A stretch of DNA of 33,766 bases. It comes from Actinomycetales bacterium (GTDB taxonomy: Bacteria; Actinomycetota; Actinomycetes; Actinomycetales; Dermatophilaceae). Location of the stretch: the NCBI GenBank assembly GCA_016710645.1, contig JADJVI010000045.1, forward strand, positions 1-33,766, in the 5' to 3' direction. A model generated the notes under the pieces. It made no database searches. It saw only the letters and a program-made list of their open reading frames with translations, and had not been told where the DNA came from. Below, piece after piece: positions 9,499 to 18,084 of the stretch (position 1 is the stretch's first letter; every line of letters begins with the position of its first letter). The translations under genes and the position numbers were made by a program.

Positions 9499-11842
9499 TC
9501 AGGTCGTCGGCCCGGCGCCGCCCCTCGTCGATCGCCTGCTCCAGATAGGACGGGAGGGTGGCGTAGAGGGGCACGGTCTGACTCCACGCGGCATACGCGT
9601 CCTGCTGGGCGCGGGTCAGAGCGGACCAGGGCCGCGGGTGCCCGTTCGCGTCGAGGAAGTCTGGGGCGTGGTGGCGCGCGATCCAGTCCCGCGGGTTGTC
9701 CTCGGGACGCCACGCGCCCGCCTGGCTGATCAGGTCCCACACCAATGCGCGTGAGCTCGACCGCAACTCGACTCGCGCCTGGTCCCGGGAGGCTTGGGCT
9801 GCAGCACCCGCAGATGTCGGGGCAAGCTGGGCCATCCGACTCTGCGCGACCTGCGTCACCAGGACGAGGGCGAGCGAAGCCAGCGCTGAGGGCACCCCAG
9901 TCTTGACGCCCGCGGGGACCTTGAGCGAGTCGAGCATCGCATCGACCCCCTTGCGAGCGGTCCCGTTGACGGCATCCTGGGACGTGGCCGCGTGGACCAG
10001 GAGGTCGGCGGTGGCCGCCGTGGTGAAGCCCACTAGCGTGCCCAACCGAGTGAGGGCTGCCTGGGTCGCCTGCGGATCGCTCGTGACCGTGTCCAGCGCC
10101 TGGGCCAGATCGTCGGCGCACAGCGCCTGGACGGCTCGATCGAACTCCACGCCGCTCGCTGTTCCCACCTCGCGGGTCAGGGCATCGGGGTCTGACGGCA
10201 GCCCTATGAGCCCCCAGAGCCGAGCGGCGGAAAGCTCGTCACGCAACCGGATTCGTGGCAATCCCGTTGCGCTCCACCCCTCCGAGTCCAGGTCACGAGC
10301 CGACGCTGGGGCGAACAAGGCCGCGTCTGTGCTGTCCGGGTGCTCGCGCATCAGCTGAGCCACGAGGGCACGCCAAGGCGCGAGGGAGTCGACAAGCGAC
10401 AACCGCGGCCCGACCTGCGCCTGCGCTGTGCCGACTCGGGTCGCGATGGCGTCGAGCAGATGGGAGGTGACGCTGATCGGCGCGCACGGCAGGATCGCCG
10501 CCATGACATCGGCGACGTAGGCCACGCTGCCCGACGGCCCTTCGGTTACGGCGTCAGGTCGGGTGACGACGAGGTAGTCCAAGAAGGCATAGGTGCCCAG
10601 GGGAGTGCCGAGCAGGGTCGCGGCCGTGTCCGGCCGGTCGCGGGCGAGGTCCAACAGCGCGGCCACGGCGTCGGTGCGTGGGTCCTCGCGCCAGACGCTG
10701 GCCTGATCGAGTGGCTCGGCGTGGATGATCGCGGGGACGAGGGCTGCCAGGGCATCGTCGGCGGGAGCGCTCAGTCCCATCTCGTGGCCGATGCGCAGCA
10801 GGGCTGCTGCGGCATGGACGTCGCGCAACGGGCGCACCTCGGGTGCACCCGACGGCTCGCGGCCCTCTCGCGCGACGCCGGCGGACCAGGCAGCTCGCCA
10901 TGTCGCTGCGCGGAGTGCCACCGCCGAACCCGGCGCGCCGGGGCAGGACAGGGCAGCGCTGTATGCCGTGGCCAGCGCCCGCAGAGCGGTATCGGCCGCC
11001 CTGACGTCGCCGTCCTCGTCGGTGGCAGCCGAGCGGCCCCTCGCAGCGCCGACCGTCCGGTCGAGCAGGCCGCCGACGACCGCGCGCAGTCCGCCCGGCC
11101 CGATGGCCGAGAGCAGCGCCTGCGCGATGTGCGGGTCAGTCAGGTCGAGGTCTGCCAGCCCGGCCAGGTCGGCGGGTGTCCACCAGCTCGGAGCCGGCCG
11201 CCCCTGCAGCCAGCGCGTCACGGTGGCCGTAGCTGCGGCGGACGCGGCAGTGTCCTCGGTGAGCGGCAGTGTCGCGAGCAGTCGCGCTCGAGCGCTGCCG
11301 GGATCACCGAATGTGGACCCGGTCGTCACGTGGATTGCGGCCGCGGCATGGCGTCCCGCATCCGCGAGATCGCTCATGACTCGGGTATGCCGGGCCAGCA
11401 GGCGGGCCTGCTCGTGTGCCCAATCTCTATCGGCCGCAGCGGCGTCCGAGAGGCCTGCCGCCAGGTCGACACTAGCCGCTGCCGCAGCGCGGTTGCGACG
11501 CTCGCGATGCTCTCGGTCCGCGGCATCCCATTCGTGGCGAAGCAGTGCCACGCTCTGCCGAGCCTGGGTGAGGGCTCCGGCATACCCGAGGAGGATCCGC
11601 GCGAGCGGCGCCAGACTGTCGGCGAGCCTGCGGATGTGTGCAGCGAGCGCGCCAGCCTCGGCCCGTGCCGCGTCTGCGGCCACGCCGGACCACGACGCAG
11701 GCAGGGCGACAGCTGATCCCGTGCGCGCCAGCGAGGTGCCCCCGGCGTCGGCGCTGACGCTGGCCAGGAGGCGGGCCAGGGTGAGCAAGCGATCGGGGTC
11801 GCCGACCGGACCGGGCAGCTGAGCAACAGCGCTGGTGCTCAT
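9488..11842 (-). CDS. large WXG-type protein, candidate type VII secretion substrate
   Basis: A 784-residue protein of no family I can name. Its first ~150 residues are Ala-rich helices with a W-S-G turn at 51-53 (LPASWSGVAADAARAEAGALAAHIRRL), the WXG arrangement of ESX/type VII substrates. A long charged helix follows (LRHEWDAADREHRERRNRAAAAA). The rest is Ala/Leu-rich helical repeats, with a weak hydrophobic stretch near residues 665-685 (GVPSALASLALVLVTQ) and a Trp-rich C-terminus (WRPEDNPRDWIARHHAPDFLDANGHPRPWSALT). No signal peptide is present. Its ATG overlaps the upstream small gene by ATGA; that partner has a YxxxD export signal. Together they look like an exported heterodimer in which the large partner carries the effector or surface domain. 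No ESX core gene or obvious immunity gene is in the window. Confidence 0.65.
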   Translation of the reverse strand: MSTSAVAQLPGPVGDPDRLLTLARLLASVSADAGGTSLARTGSAVALPASWSGVAADAARAEAGALAAHIRRLADSLAPLARILLGYAGALTQARQSVALLRHEWDAADREHRERRNRAAAAASVDLAAGLSDAAAADRDWAHEQARLLARHTRVMSDLADAGRHAAAAIHVTTGSTFGDPGSARARLLATLPLTEDTAASAAATATVTRWLQGRPAPSWWTPADLAGLADLDLTDPHIAQALLSAIGPGGLRAVVGGLLDRTVGAARGRSAATDEDGDVRAADTALRALATAYSAALSCPGAPGSAVALRAATWRAAWSAGVAREGREPSGAPEVRPLRDVHAAAALLRIGHEMGLSAPADDALAALVPAIIHAEPLDQASVWREDPRTDAVAALLDLARDRPDTAATLLGTPLGTYAFLDYLVVTRPDAVTEGPSGSVAYVADVMAAILPCAPISVTSHLLDAIATRVGTAQAQVGPRLSLVDSLAPWRALVAQLMREHPDSTDAALFAPASARDLDSEGWSATGLPRIRLRDELSAARLWGLIGLPSDPDALTREVGTASGVEFDRAVQALCADDLAQALDTVTSDPQATQAALTRLGTLVGFTTAATADLLVHAATSQDAVNGTARKGVDAMLDSLKVPAGVKTGVPSALASLALVLVTQVAQSRMAQLAPTSAGAAAQASRDQARVELRSSSRALVWDLISQAGAWRPEDNPRDWIARHHAPDFLDANGHPRPWSALTRAQQDAYAAWSQTVPLYATLPSYLEQAIDEGRRRADDLIKT

Positions 11843-12135
11843 CGCACACCCCCCAGCGCGAGGGCGAGGGCATCGTCCGCTGTGGCATATCGGGACGCGG
11901 CCGAGACCAGACCGGCACTGAGGGTGGCGGCCGCCTCGGCGAGGGTCAGCGCGGCGATCGTCGTAGTTTCCAAGGCATGGCTGAGGGCATCGAGCAAGGC
12001 CGCGCAGTCGCCCGTGTGGACGGCATCGCCGTGGGCAGAGCGCAGGACGGCCGCGGCGGCGCGCAGGCATTCGCCATCGGAGTGCAGGCTGTCGGCGCCG
12101 CCGGTCAGGTCCTCGGGAGCGACATGGATGAACAT
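11839..12135 (-). CDS. EspC/WXG100-like small protein, type VII secretion partner
   Basis: A 98-residue, largely helical protein resembling EspC-type type VII secretion targets: an N-terminal IHVAPEDLTGGADSLHSDGECLRAAAAVL helix, a loop, and a second long helix (LLDALSHALETTTIAALTLAEAAATLSAGLVSAASRYATADDAL). The C-terminal YATAD (83-87) fits the YxxxD/E export signal that follows the second helix in one partner of each ESX heterodimer. There is no WXG in this protein; the WSG is in the next gene, as expected for a split pair. The ATGA overlap with the large gene supports 1:1 co-production. No good Shine-Dalgarno is seen before the ATG. It lies 56 bp downstream of the GH13 gene on the same strand. 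Confidence 0.65.
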   Translation of the reverse strand: MFIHVAPEDLTGGADSLHSDGECLRAAAAVLRSAHGDAVHTGDCAALLDALSHALETTTIAALTLAEAAATLSAGLVSAASRYATADDALALALGGVR

Positions 12136-12191
12136 GTCGGTGAGGGTAAGTCGCCGGGCGCATCAGCCCGGAAAGTTATCCCCAGGGTGGC

Positions 12192-13859
12192 TCAGTCCGC
12201 CACGGACCACACTGCGGTGTCCAGCGGCACCCGCCCGTCGGCCGTGAGCGGCGCGGAGGATGCCGCGACTCGATGACCGGCCGGGACGGAGACCGGCTCG
12301 GCGCCGAGGTTGACCAGCACGTGCAGGTCGCCATTGCGCCACGCCAGGACCGATTCAACGGCGTAGGAGTCGTCCCACTCCAACGATCCAGCCCCGAGCC
12401 GGTGCGCGCGGCGCAGCCGGAGCAACTGCCGATAGAGCTCCAGCGTGGAACCAGCCACCCCCAGCTGGGCGTCGACGGCATACTCGGCCCAATGCTCGGG
12501 CTGCGGCAGCCAGCTCGCCCCGGTGGGGGAGAAGCCGCACGCGGGTGCGTCGGCCGCCCAGGGCAGCGGCACGCGGCAGCCGTCACGGCCGGTCTCCACG
12601 CCGCCGGTGCGGTGGAAGGCCGGGTCCTGGCGGACCTCGGCAGGGAGGGAGGTGTGCTCGGGCAGGCCGAGTTCCTCACCCTGATAGAGGTATGCCGCGC
12701 CCGGCAGGGCCAGCATCGCCATCGTGGCGGACCGGGCGCGACGCAAGCCGAGGATGTGGTCGGGCTGGGGGTCGTCGGCCGTGATGCCGTGGGGCCGCGG
12801 CAGGCCCTGGTCGAGACCGAGTCGGCTGGCGTGGCGCACGACGTCATGGTTGGACAGCACCCAGGTGCAGCTCGCGCCGATCTGTGCCATCGCTGCGGTG
12901 TCAGCGGTGATCGCCTCGCGCAATTGAACTGCGTCCCAATGGCATTCGAGGAAGTCGAAGGCGAACGCCTGGTGCATCTCGTCGGGTCGCAGGTAGTGCG
13001 CCATCCGCTCCGGCGGGGTCACCCAGGCCTCGGCGCACAGGATGCGCTGCGGCGCGCTGTAGGTGTCGAGCACCGCGCGCCACGAGCGGTAGATCTCGTG
13101 GACGCCGTCCTGGTCCCAGTAGGGGGAGTGGTTGGTCGGCAAGGGCTCGGCGGCGTCGTCCGGCTCGGCCGAGACGCCGGCGAGGGTGTGCTGCTCACCC
13201 GGGTGGTCGGGCAGGCCGGCCTTCTTGACCAGCCCGTGGGCCACGTCGACGCGGAACCCGGCGACGCCCTTGTCCAGCCAGAAGCGCAGCACGGACTCGA
13301 ACTCGGTCCGGACGTCGGGGTAGGTCCAATCCCAGTCCGGTTGCTTGGAGTCGAACAGGTGCAGGTACCACTGCTCCGGGCCGTCGGGTCCGACGACACG
13401 GGTCCAGGCTGGGCCACCGAAGACCGACATCCAGTTATTGGGCGGGAGCGAGCCATCCGGCCCCTGCCCGTCGCGGAAGTAGAACCGCGAGCGCTCCGGC
13501 GATCCCGGACCGGCAGCCAACGCCGCCTGGAACCACGCGTGTTCGTCGGAACAGTGGTTGGGCACGAGGTCGACGATGACCCGCAGGCCGAGTTCGGAAG
13601 CTCGTGCCATCAACGCGTCGAAATCCGCCAGCGTCCCGAACCGCGGGTCGACGTTGCGATAGTCGGCCACGTCGTAGCCAGCGTCGGCCTGCGGCGAGGT
13701 GTAGAACGGCGAGAGCCACACCGCGTCGACCCCGAGGTCGCGCAGATAGCCCAGCCGGGAGGTGGCGCCGGGCAGGTCGCCCAAACCGTCGCCGTCCGAG
13801 TCCGCGAACGACCGCGGGTAGATCTGATAGATGACGTCTTCACGCCACCAGGCGCTCAC
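12192..13859 (-). CDS. GH13 alpha-glucosidase
   Basis: A 555-residue cytoplasmic glycoside hydrolase of family 13, probably an alpha-glucosidase or oligo-1,6-glucosidase acting on malto- or isomalto-oligosaccharides. It starts VSAWWREDVIYQIYPRSFADSDGDGLGDLPG. The conserved regions are DLVPNH (97-102), GFRVDVAHG with nucleophile Asp205, LCAEAW with acid/base Glu277, and SNHD with Asp339. The C-terminal beta domain ends near PLTADGRVPLDTAVWSVAD. The GTG start overlaps the globin stop (GTGA). No signal peptide is present. Exact substrate specificity cannot be read from this; sucrose or trehalose hydrolases of the same family remain possible. Confidence 0.92.
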   Translation of the reverse strand: MSAWWREDVIYQIYPRSFADSDGDGLGDLPGATSRLGYLRDLGVDAVWLSPFYTSPQADAGYDVADYRNVDPRFGTLADFDALMARASELGLRVIVDLVPNHCSDEHAWFQAALAAGPGSPERSRFYFRDGQGPDGSLPPNNWMSVFGGPAWTRVVGPDGPEQWYLHLFDSKQPDWDWTYPDVRTEFESVLRFWLDKGVAGFRVDVAHGLVKKAGLPDHPGEQHTLAGVSAEPDDAAEPLPTNHSPYWDQDGVHEIYRSWRAVLDTYSAPQRILCAEAWVTPPERMAHYLRPDEMHQAFAFDFLECHWDAVQLREAITADTAAMAQIGASCTWVLSNHDVVRHASRLGLDQGLPRPHGITADDPQPDHILGLRRARSATMAMLALPGAAYLYQGEELGLPEHTSLPAEVRQDPAFHRTGGVETGRDGCRVPLPWAADAPACGFSPTGASWLPQPEHWAEYAVDAQLGVAGSTLELYRQLLRLRRAHRLGAGSLEWDDSYAVESVLAWRNGDLHVLVNLGAEPVSVPAGHRVAASSAPLTADGRVPLDTAVWSVAD

Positions 13860-14242
13860 TGGGTCACCTGCTCGTCGTCGGCGTTGACCATCATGTATGC
13901 CGCGCGGACCAGGTAGTCGACCATGGCGGTTTCGTGCTCCTTGCTCAGATCGAGGGTGGTGACCGCGGCGAGCATGTGCCGCAGCCATCGGTCGCGTTGG
14001 AGGGGGGTCACGGCATACGGGTTATGACGCATCCGCAATCGTGGGTGGCCGCGCTCTTGCGAATAGGTGCCCGGCCCCCCGAAGTACTGCTCGAGGAACA
14101 TCCGCAGGCGACGCTCGGCTGGCTCCAGGTCCTCTTCGGGATACAGCGCCCGAAGCTCCGGATCGTCAGCCACCCCGACATAGAACTCGTGCACCAGCTT
14201 CTGGAAGACCGGCGCGCCGCCGACCTCGTCGTAGTAGCTCAC
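13856..14242 (-). CDS. glbO: group II truncated hemoglobin
   Basis: A 128-residue globin of the trHbO type: VSYYDEVGGAPVFQKLVHEFYVGVADDPELRALYPEEDLEPAERRLRMFLEQYFGGP, then HPRLRMRHNPYAVTPLQRDRWLRHM. The invariant proximal His is in the RLRMRHNPYAV segment and the distal-side Tyr/Trp positions look intact (GVGWxxx replaced by family-specific residues). It binds haem and O2, and mycobacterial homologues are linked to respiration and reactive oxygen or nitrogen species. The GTG at 14242 gives the family length; a longer in-frame ATG at 14317 would run back into the mscS gene. It follows mscS by four bases and overlaps the GH13 start, so these three genes probably form one transcript. The gene symbol follows the mycobacterial homologue. 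Confidence 0.9.
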   Translation of the reverse strand: MSYYDEVGGAPVFQKLVHEFYVGVADDPELRALYPEEDLEPAERRLRMFLEQYFGGPGTYSQERGHPRLRMRHNPYAVTPLQRDRWLRHMLAAVTTLDLSKEHETAMVDYLVRAAYMMVNADDEQVTQ

Positions 14243-14246
14243 CGGG

Positions 14247-15137
14247 TCATCGTCCCTTGCTCGGTCCAGGCCCGAAGGTCGGTGCCGAGATCTGGACACC
14301 ACCCCGGTCCAGGGCACCCTTGATGAGGTCGCGCAGATCGCGCTGCACGTCGAGGTGCTGGGTGGGCAGGCACTTCGCGCTGACCCGCAGGGTGATCGCG
14401 CCTTGCGACATCGACTCGGTCGTGACGTTCGGCGCCTCGATGACCCGCGGATCGTGCTCGGGGAGGTCGGCGACCGCGGTCCGCAAGATCTCCGCCACCT
14501 TGCCCAGGTCTTCGGTCAGGGCGATCGGCACGTCGACCTGAGCCGTCGACCAGCCTTGCGAGTGGTTGCCGATTCGCACGATCTCGCCGTTGCGGACGTA
14601 CCACACCACCCCCGACCGATCCCGCAACCGGGTCACCCGCAGGCTGACGTCCTCGACCACCCCAATGGCCTCGCCGGTGTCGATGGTGTCACCGACGCCG
14701 TACTGGTCTTCGACGATCATGAAGACCCCCGAGATGAAGTCCTTGACCAGGCTTTGCGCGCCGAACCCGACTGCGACACCACCGATTCCGGCCGATGCAA
14801 GCAGGGGCCCCAGGGGGATGTTGAGGGTTGCCATGATCGTGAGGGTGGCGATCGTCGTCACCGCGATGGTGACGATGCTGCGCAGCACCGCTCCCATGGT
14901 CTCGGTGCGTTGCACGTAGCGCTCGTGCGCGAGGCCACTGGCCGCCAGCAGCGCAGCCGTGCGCCCGCCTTCGGCCGCCGCGCGGGCCGCGTGCCGCTCG
15001 GTGGCGGTGCGCACGATCCGCTTGATGAGCCGGTGCAACAACCAGCGCACGACGATCGCGCCCACGGCGATGCCGACGATGACCATCGGCGGCCCGACAA
15101 AGCGGTCGAAGAGCGCGGCCCAGGAGGTCGAATCCAC
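14247..15137 (-). CDS. MscS-family mechanosensitive ion channel
   Basis: A 296-residue small-conductance mechanosensitive channel homologue that would release osmolytes on hypo-osmotic shock. It has a first membrane helix (about 15-37, GPPMVIVGIAVGAIVVRWLL), further helices around 84-108 (VLRSIVTIAVTTIATLTIMATLNI), and the Gly/Ala-rich pore helix GPLLASAGIGGVAVGFGAQSLVKDFISG. The beta domain follows (GDTIDTGEAIGVVEDVSLRVTRLRDRSGVVWYVRNGEIVRIGNHSQGW) and then the alpha/beta C-terminus. Length is normal for the compact MscS/YnaI-like class. It is the first gene of the mscS-globin-GH13 run; upstream (15138-15253) lie two copies of the iterated motif and a long palindrome. Confidence 0.92.
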   Translation of the reverse strand: MDSTSWAALFDRFVGPPMVIVGIAVGAIVVRWLLHRLIKRIVRTATERHAARAAAEGGRTAALLAASGLAHERYVQRTETMGAVLRSIVTIAVTTIATLTIMATLNIPLGPLLASAGIGGVAVGFGAQSLVKDFISGVFMIVEDQYGVGDTIDTGEAIGVVEDVSLRVTRLRDRSGVVWYVRNGEIVRIGNHSQGWSTAQVDVPIALTEDLGKVAEILRTAVADLPEHDPRVIEAPNVTTESMSQGAITLRVSAKCLPTQHLDVQRDLRDLIKGALDRGGVQISAPTFGPGPSKGR

Positions 15138-15197
15138 GACAGCACCCTATGGCCGGGTATGCCGTGTGCTCACCTTCCGACGTGTGCGCCGCAGAAG

Positions 15198-15238
15198 CCA
15201 GACCGGTATGCCGTGCGCCGCACGGCATACCGGTCTGG
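15198..15238. terminator. 41-bp perfect palindrome of two inverted GGTATGCCGTG copies
   Basis: The 20-base arms 15198-15217 and 15219-15238 are exact reverse complements around a single central C. Each arm contains GGTATGCCGTG. It begins 16 bases past the pepN stop codon (minus strand) and ahead of the mscS start. The position and strong stem fit a factor-independent terminator without a T tract. The same element is a paired copy of the iterated motif described separately. A third copy, not paired, lies at 15156-15166. Confidence 0.7.
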
Positions 15239-15253
15239 GCGAGTGAAGCGTCG

Positions 15254-17827
15254 TCAGCGAGCGGCGGCGTCGGCCTGCTGAGCGGCGACTGCCGTTTCGA
15301 CGAACGAGAGTTGTTCGATGACCAGCCGGCGCAGGCCGGCGTTCGCCTTCGGGTGCTCATCGAGCCAGCGCCGGGTGCGGTCGCGCAGCTCGACGCTGGC
15401 GAGGTCCAGCGGGTAGAAGTACTTGACGCACCGCTCGGCGATGGCGTGCGAGCGGCTCGCGACGATGGGTTCGAGCATGGCGTGGTAGCGCTCGACAAAG
15501 GGCGTGAGCAACCCTTGCGGGTCATTGGCGCGACGGAATCCCTTCCCGAGATGTTCGATCGCCGCATTGGTGAGCGTGTCGGCGTCGAAGGCCAGCGCCC
15601 AGGCCTCCTCCTTGGCTGCGAGCGCCGGGCGGGCGGCCCGGCAGGACAAGGCCTTCTCGTGGCCGGCTACCGAGGGGTCACGCTCCAGTTCGCGGGCGAT
15701 CTGCTCGTCGCTGGCGGCGCCAGCGGCCGAGAGCCCGAACAGCAACGTCCAGCGCAGATCCTGATCGATGTGCAGCCCCGGGAACGCCGAGTCACCGTCG
15801 AGAGCCGCCGCGAGGCGGGCGGTGTCGGCCTCCTCGGTGACCAGCCCGGCATACGACATGAGCAGTTGCAGCTGCTGGTCGCTGCCGGCCGGGGCCGCGT
15901 CGAGGGCGGTGTGCACGACGTCGAGCGCTCGGGCGCGGGCGGCGGAGCGGTCGGCCATCGGGGTGTACCAGTCGAGGGTGGCCAGCAGCATCGAGGGGAT
16001 CTGCTTGGTCGTGAGCAGCAGGGTGCGCAGGGAGGTTGGGTGATCCTCGATGGGGATGGCCCGCAGCAGGTAGTCGAGGAACACGCTCGGCGCGAGATTG
16101 GCGGTGCGCACCATCTCCCACAGTGACCCGGTGATGAGGCTGCGCGCGAGCGGGTCGGTCATTGTCGCGGCGTGGGTGAGCGCGGTGTCAAAGGAGCGCT
16201 TGTCGAGCTGGATCTTGGCGTAGGTCAAGTCGTCGTCGTTGGGCAGCAGCAGGTCGGGGCGACGCTGGCCGACGAGCGCCGGCAGGGGACTGCGTGGCCC
16301 GTCGATGTCGACCTCGTCGGAGCCGACGCGCACCAGCCGACCGTCGCGCAGGTCGTAGCGCCCGATGCGGAGGCGGTGCGGCCGCAGCGTCGGGAAGTCG
16401 GCGATCGCCGTCTGCACCATCGTGGCCGAGGTGATGACGTCGTCGGCGTCGGTCTCCACCTCGATCGTCAGGGTGTTGACCCCGGCGGTGCGCAGCCAGC
16501 GCTGGGCCCAGTCGGACAGGTCGCGACCGGACGCTGCCTCGAACTCGGCGAAGAGGTCACTCATCGTCGTGTTGCCCCACGCGTGCTTGCGGAAGTACGC
16601 CCGCAGCCCCGTGCGGAAGGCGTCGCGCCCGACATAGGCGACCAGCTGCTTGAGGATCGACCCACCCTTGGCATAGGTGATGCCGTCGAAGTTGACCGCG
16701 ATGTCGTGCAGGTCACGCATGTCGGCATAGACCGGGTGGGTGTCGCTTTGCTGGTCCTGCTGGTAGGCCCAGGTCTTCTCGTGGGTGTGGAAGGTCGTCC
16801 ACGCGTCATGCCAGCGGGTCACCTCGACCTGAGCTTCCGAGGAGGCCCACTCGGCGAACGATTCGTTGAGCCACAGGTCATCCCACCACTGCATGGTGAC
16901 CAGGTCACCGAACCACATGTGCGCCAGTTCGTGCAGGATGGTCAAGGCCCGGCGCTCGACCAGCGGCTCAGGAGCCTGACCCCGGAAGACGTAGATGTCG
17001 GTGATCGTCACGCAGCCCGCGTTTTCCATCGCCCCGGCGTTGTATTCCGGCACGAAGATCTGGTCGTACTTCGAGAAGGGGAACGGCATGTCGAATTCCT
17101 CCTCGAGGAATCCGATGCCGGCCTTGGTGCAGTCGAGGATGTTGTCGTGGTCGACGTATTCGGCCAGTGACTTGCGGGCGTAGACCCCGAGCGGGATCTG
17201 CGCGCCGCGCCCGGCGAAAGAGTCGGTGACCCCCACATAGGGGCCCGCGCAGACTGCCGTGATGTAGGAGGAGATCCGCGGGGTCGGGGGGAAGGTCCAC
17301 GTCGTGCGGTCCTCACCGGCCAGAGTGCGGGTGGCGACCGGCTCGTTGGACAGGACGATCCAGTGCTCGGGCACGGTGACAGTGAAGGCGAAGGTGGCCT
17401 TGAGGTCAGGCTGCTCGAACACGGCATACACGCGCCGTGCGTCCGGCACCTCGAACTGGCTGTAGAGGTAGACCTCGCCGTCGACCGGGTCGACCGAGCG
17501 GTGCAGCCCCTCGCCGCTGTTGGTATAGCGCCCGGTCGCGTCGACGACGAGCGTGTTGTCGGCGGCCAATCCCGGCAGCGCGATCCGGCTGTCAGCAAAG
17601 ACCTGCGCCGGGTCCAGCGAACGACCGTTGAGCGTCACCGCCTGCACCGATTCGCCGACGAAATCGATCCACGTGTCGGCGCCCGGCGTCGCGCCGAAGG
17701 TCACCGTGGTGACCGTGCGGAAGGTCTGCGGTCCGGTCGTGAGGTCGAGATCGATCTCGTATGCCGTGACGTGCAGGACGGCTGCGCGGGCGGTCGCTTC
17801 GTCGCGCGTGAGGTTGGTGCCAGGCAC
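15254..17827 (-). CDS. pepN: aminopeptidase N (M1 family zinc metallopeptidase)
   Basis: An 857-residue M1 aminopeptidase removing N-terminal residues from peptides in the cytoplasm. GAMENAG substrate-recognition motif is at 265-271, zinc site HELAH at 299-303 and NESF with the third ligand Glu322. An ERAP1-like C-terminal helical domain follows, rich in ARALDVVHTALDAAP-type repeats. The GTG at 17827 is chosen because AAGGAG lies nine bases upstream and the protein then begins VPGTNLTRDEATARAAVLHV, as in homologues. Neighbours match M. tuberculosis Rv2465c-Rv2467 (rpiB, Rv2466c, pepN). It is divergent from the Rv2466c-like gene across a 257-bp gap. Confidence 0.96.
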   Translation of the reverse strand: MPGTNLTRDEATARAAVLHVTAYEIDLDLTTGPQTFRTVTTVTFGATPGADTWIDFVGESVQAVTLNGRSLDPAQVFADSRIALPGLAADNTLVVDATGRYTNSGEGLHRSVDPVDGEVYLYSQFEVPDARRVYAVFEQPDLKATFAFTVTVPEHWIVLSNEPVATRTLAGEDRTTWTFPPTPRISSYITAVCAGPYVGVTDSFAGRGAQIPLGVYARKSLAEYVDHDNILDCTKAGIGFLEEEFDMPFPFSKYDQIFVPEYNAGAMENAGCVTITDIYVFRGQAPEPLVERRALTILHELAHMWFGDLVTMQWWDDLWLNESFAEWASSEAQVEVTRWHDAWTTFHTHEKTWAYQQDQQSDTHPVYADMRDLHDIAVNFDGITYAKGGSILKQLVAYVGRDAFRTGLRAYFRKHAWGNTTMSDLFAEFEAASGRDLSDWAQRWLRTAGVNTLTIEVETDADDVITSATMVQTAIADFPTLRPHRLRIGRYDLRDGRLVRVGSDEVDIDGPRSPLPALVGQRRPDLLLPNDDDLTYAKIQLDKRSFDTALTHAATMTDPLARSLITGSLWEMVRTANLAPSVFLDYLLRAIPIEDHPTSLRTLLLTTKQIPSMLLATLDWYTPMADRSAARARALDVVHTALDAAPAGSDQQLQLLMSYAGLVTEEADTARLAAALDGDSAFPGLHIDQDLRWTLLFGLSAAGAASDEQIARELERDPSVAGHEKALSCRAARPALAAKEEAWALAFDADTLTNAAIEHLGKGFRRANDPQGLLTPFVERYHAMLEPIVASRSHAIAERCVKYFYPLDLASVELRDRTRRWLDEHPKANAGLRRLVIEQLSFVETAVAAQQADAAAR

Positions 17828-18084
17828 GGATTGTCGCTCCTTGTGGGTGGTCTTTGTGCCGGTCCGGAGCAGTTGCCTGCCCGCGTCGTGCTCCCGGTGC
17901 CGGTTGCCGTGGTGCGGTGTGCGAAGGGTGTCGGTATGCCGTGTTTGCAGTGGTATGCCGGCGCGGGTCGACGCGTCGGCGGATCTCGCCTCCCAGCATC
18001 CTCGCATGCAGGACGCCGAGGGTGTGAACGCGACAACAGTGAACGCCGTCCAGGGTGTGAACGCGGCAGTGCGATGATGCGTCC
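17828..18084. promoter_or_regulatory. divergent pepN / Rv2466c-like intergenic region
   Basis: This 257-bp gap holds no gene I can support. It carries two copies of the iterated motif close together (GGTATGCCGTG at 17933-17943 and GGTATGCCG at 17952-17960). A pair of exact 14-base direct repeats, AGGGTGTGAACGCG, starts at 18019 and 18052, with a partial third copy GTGAACGC at 18039-18046. The pepN ribosome-binding site AAGGAG is at its left end. Promoters for both genes must lie here, but I cannot place -35/-10 boxes with confidence. Confidence 0.5.
18019..18065 (+). repeat. 14-bp direct repeats upstream of the Rv2466c-like gene
   Basis: AGGGTGTGAACGCG occurs at 18019-18032 and again at 18052-18065, 33 bases apart, about three helical turns. 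GTGAACGC at 18039-18046 is a half copy between them. The array ends 19 bases before the ATG at 18085, so it overlaps the likely leader or promoter and may be an operator. Confidence 0.5.

Noticed and set aside
9488..11842. Large WXG-type protein as a named polymorphic toxin
   Set aside because: No recognisable toxin domain at the C-terminus and no immunity gene next to it; only the secretion-type N-terminus is supported.
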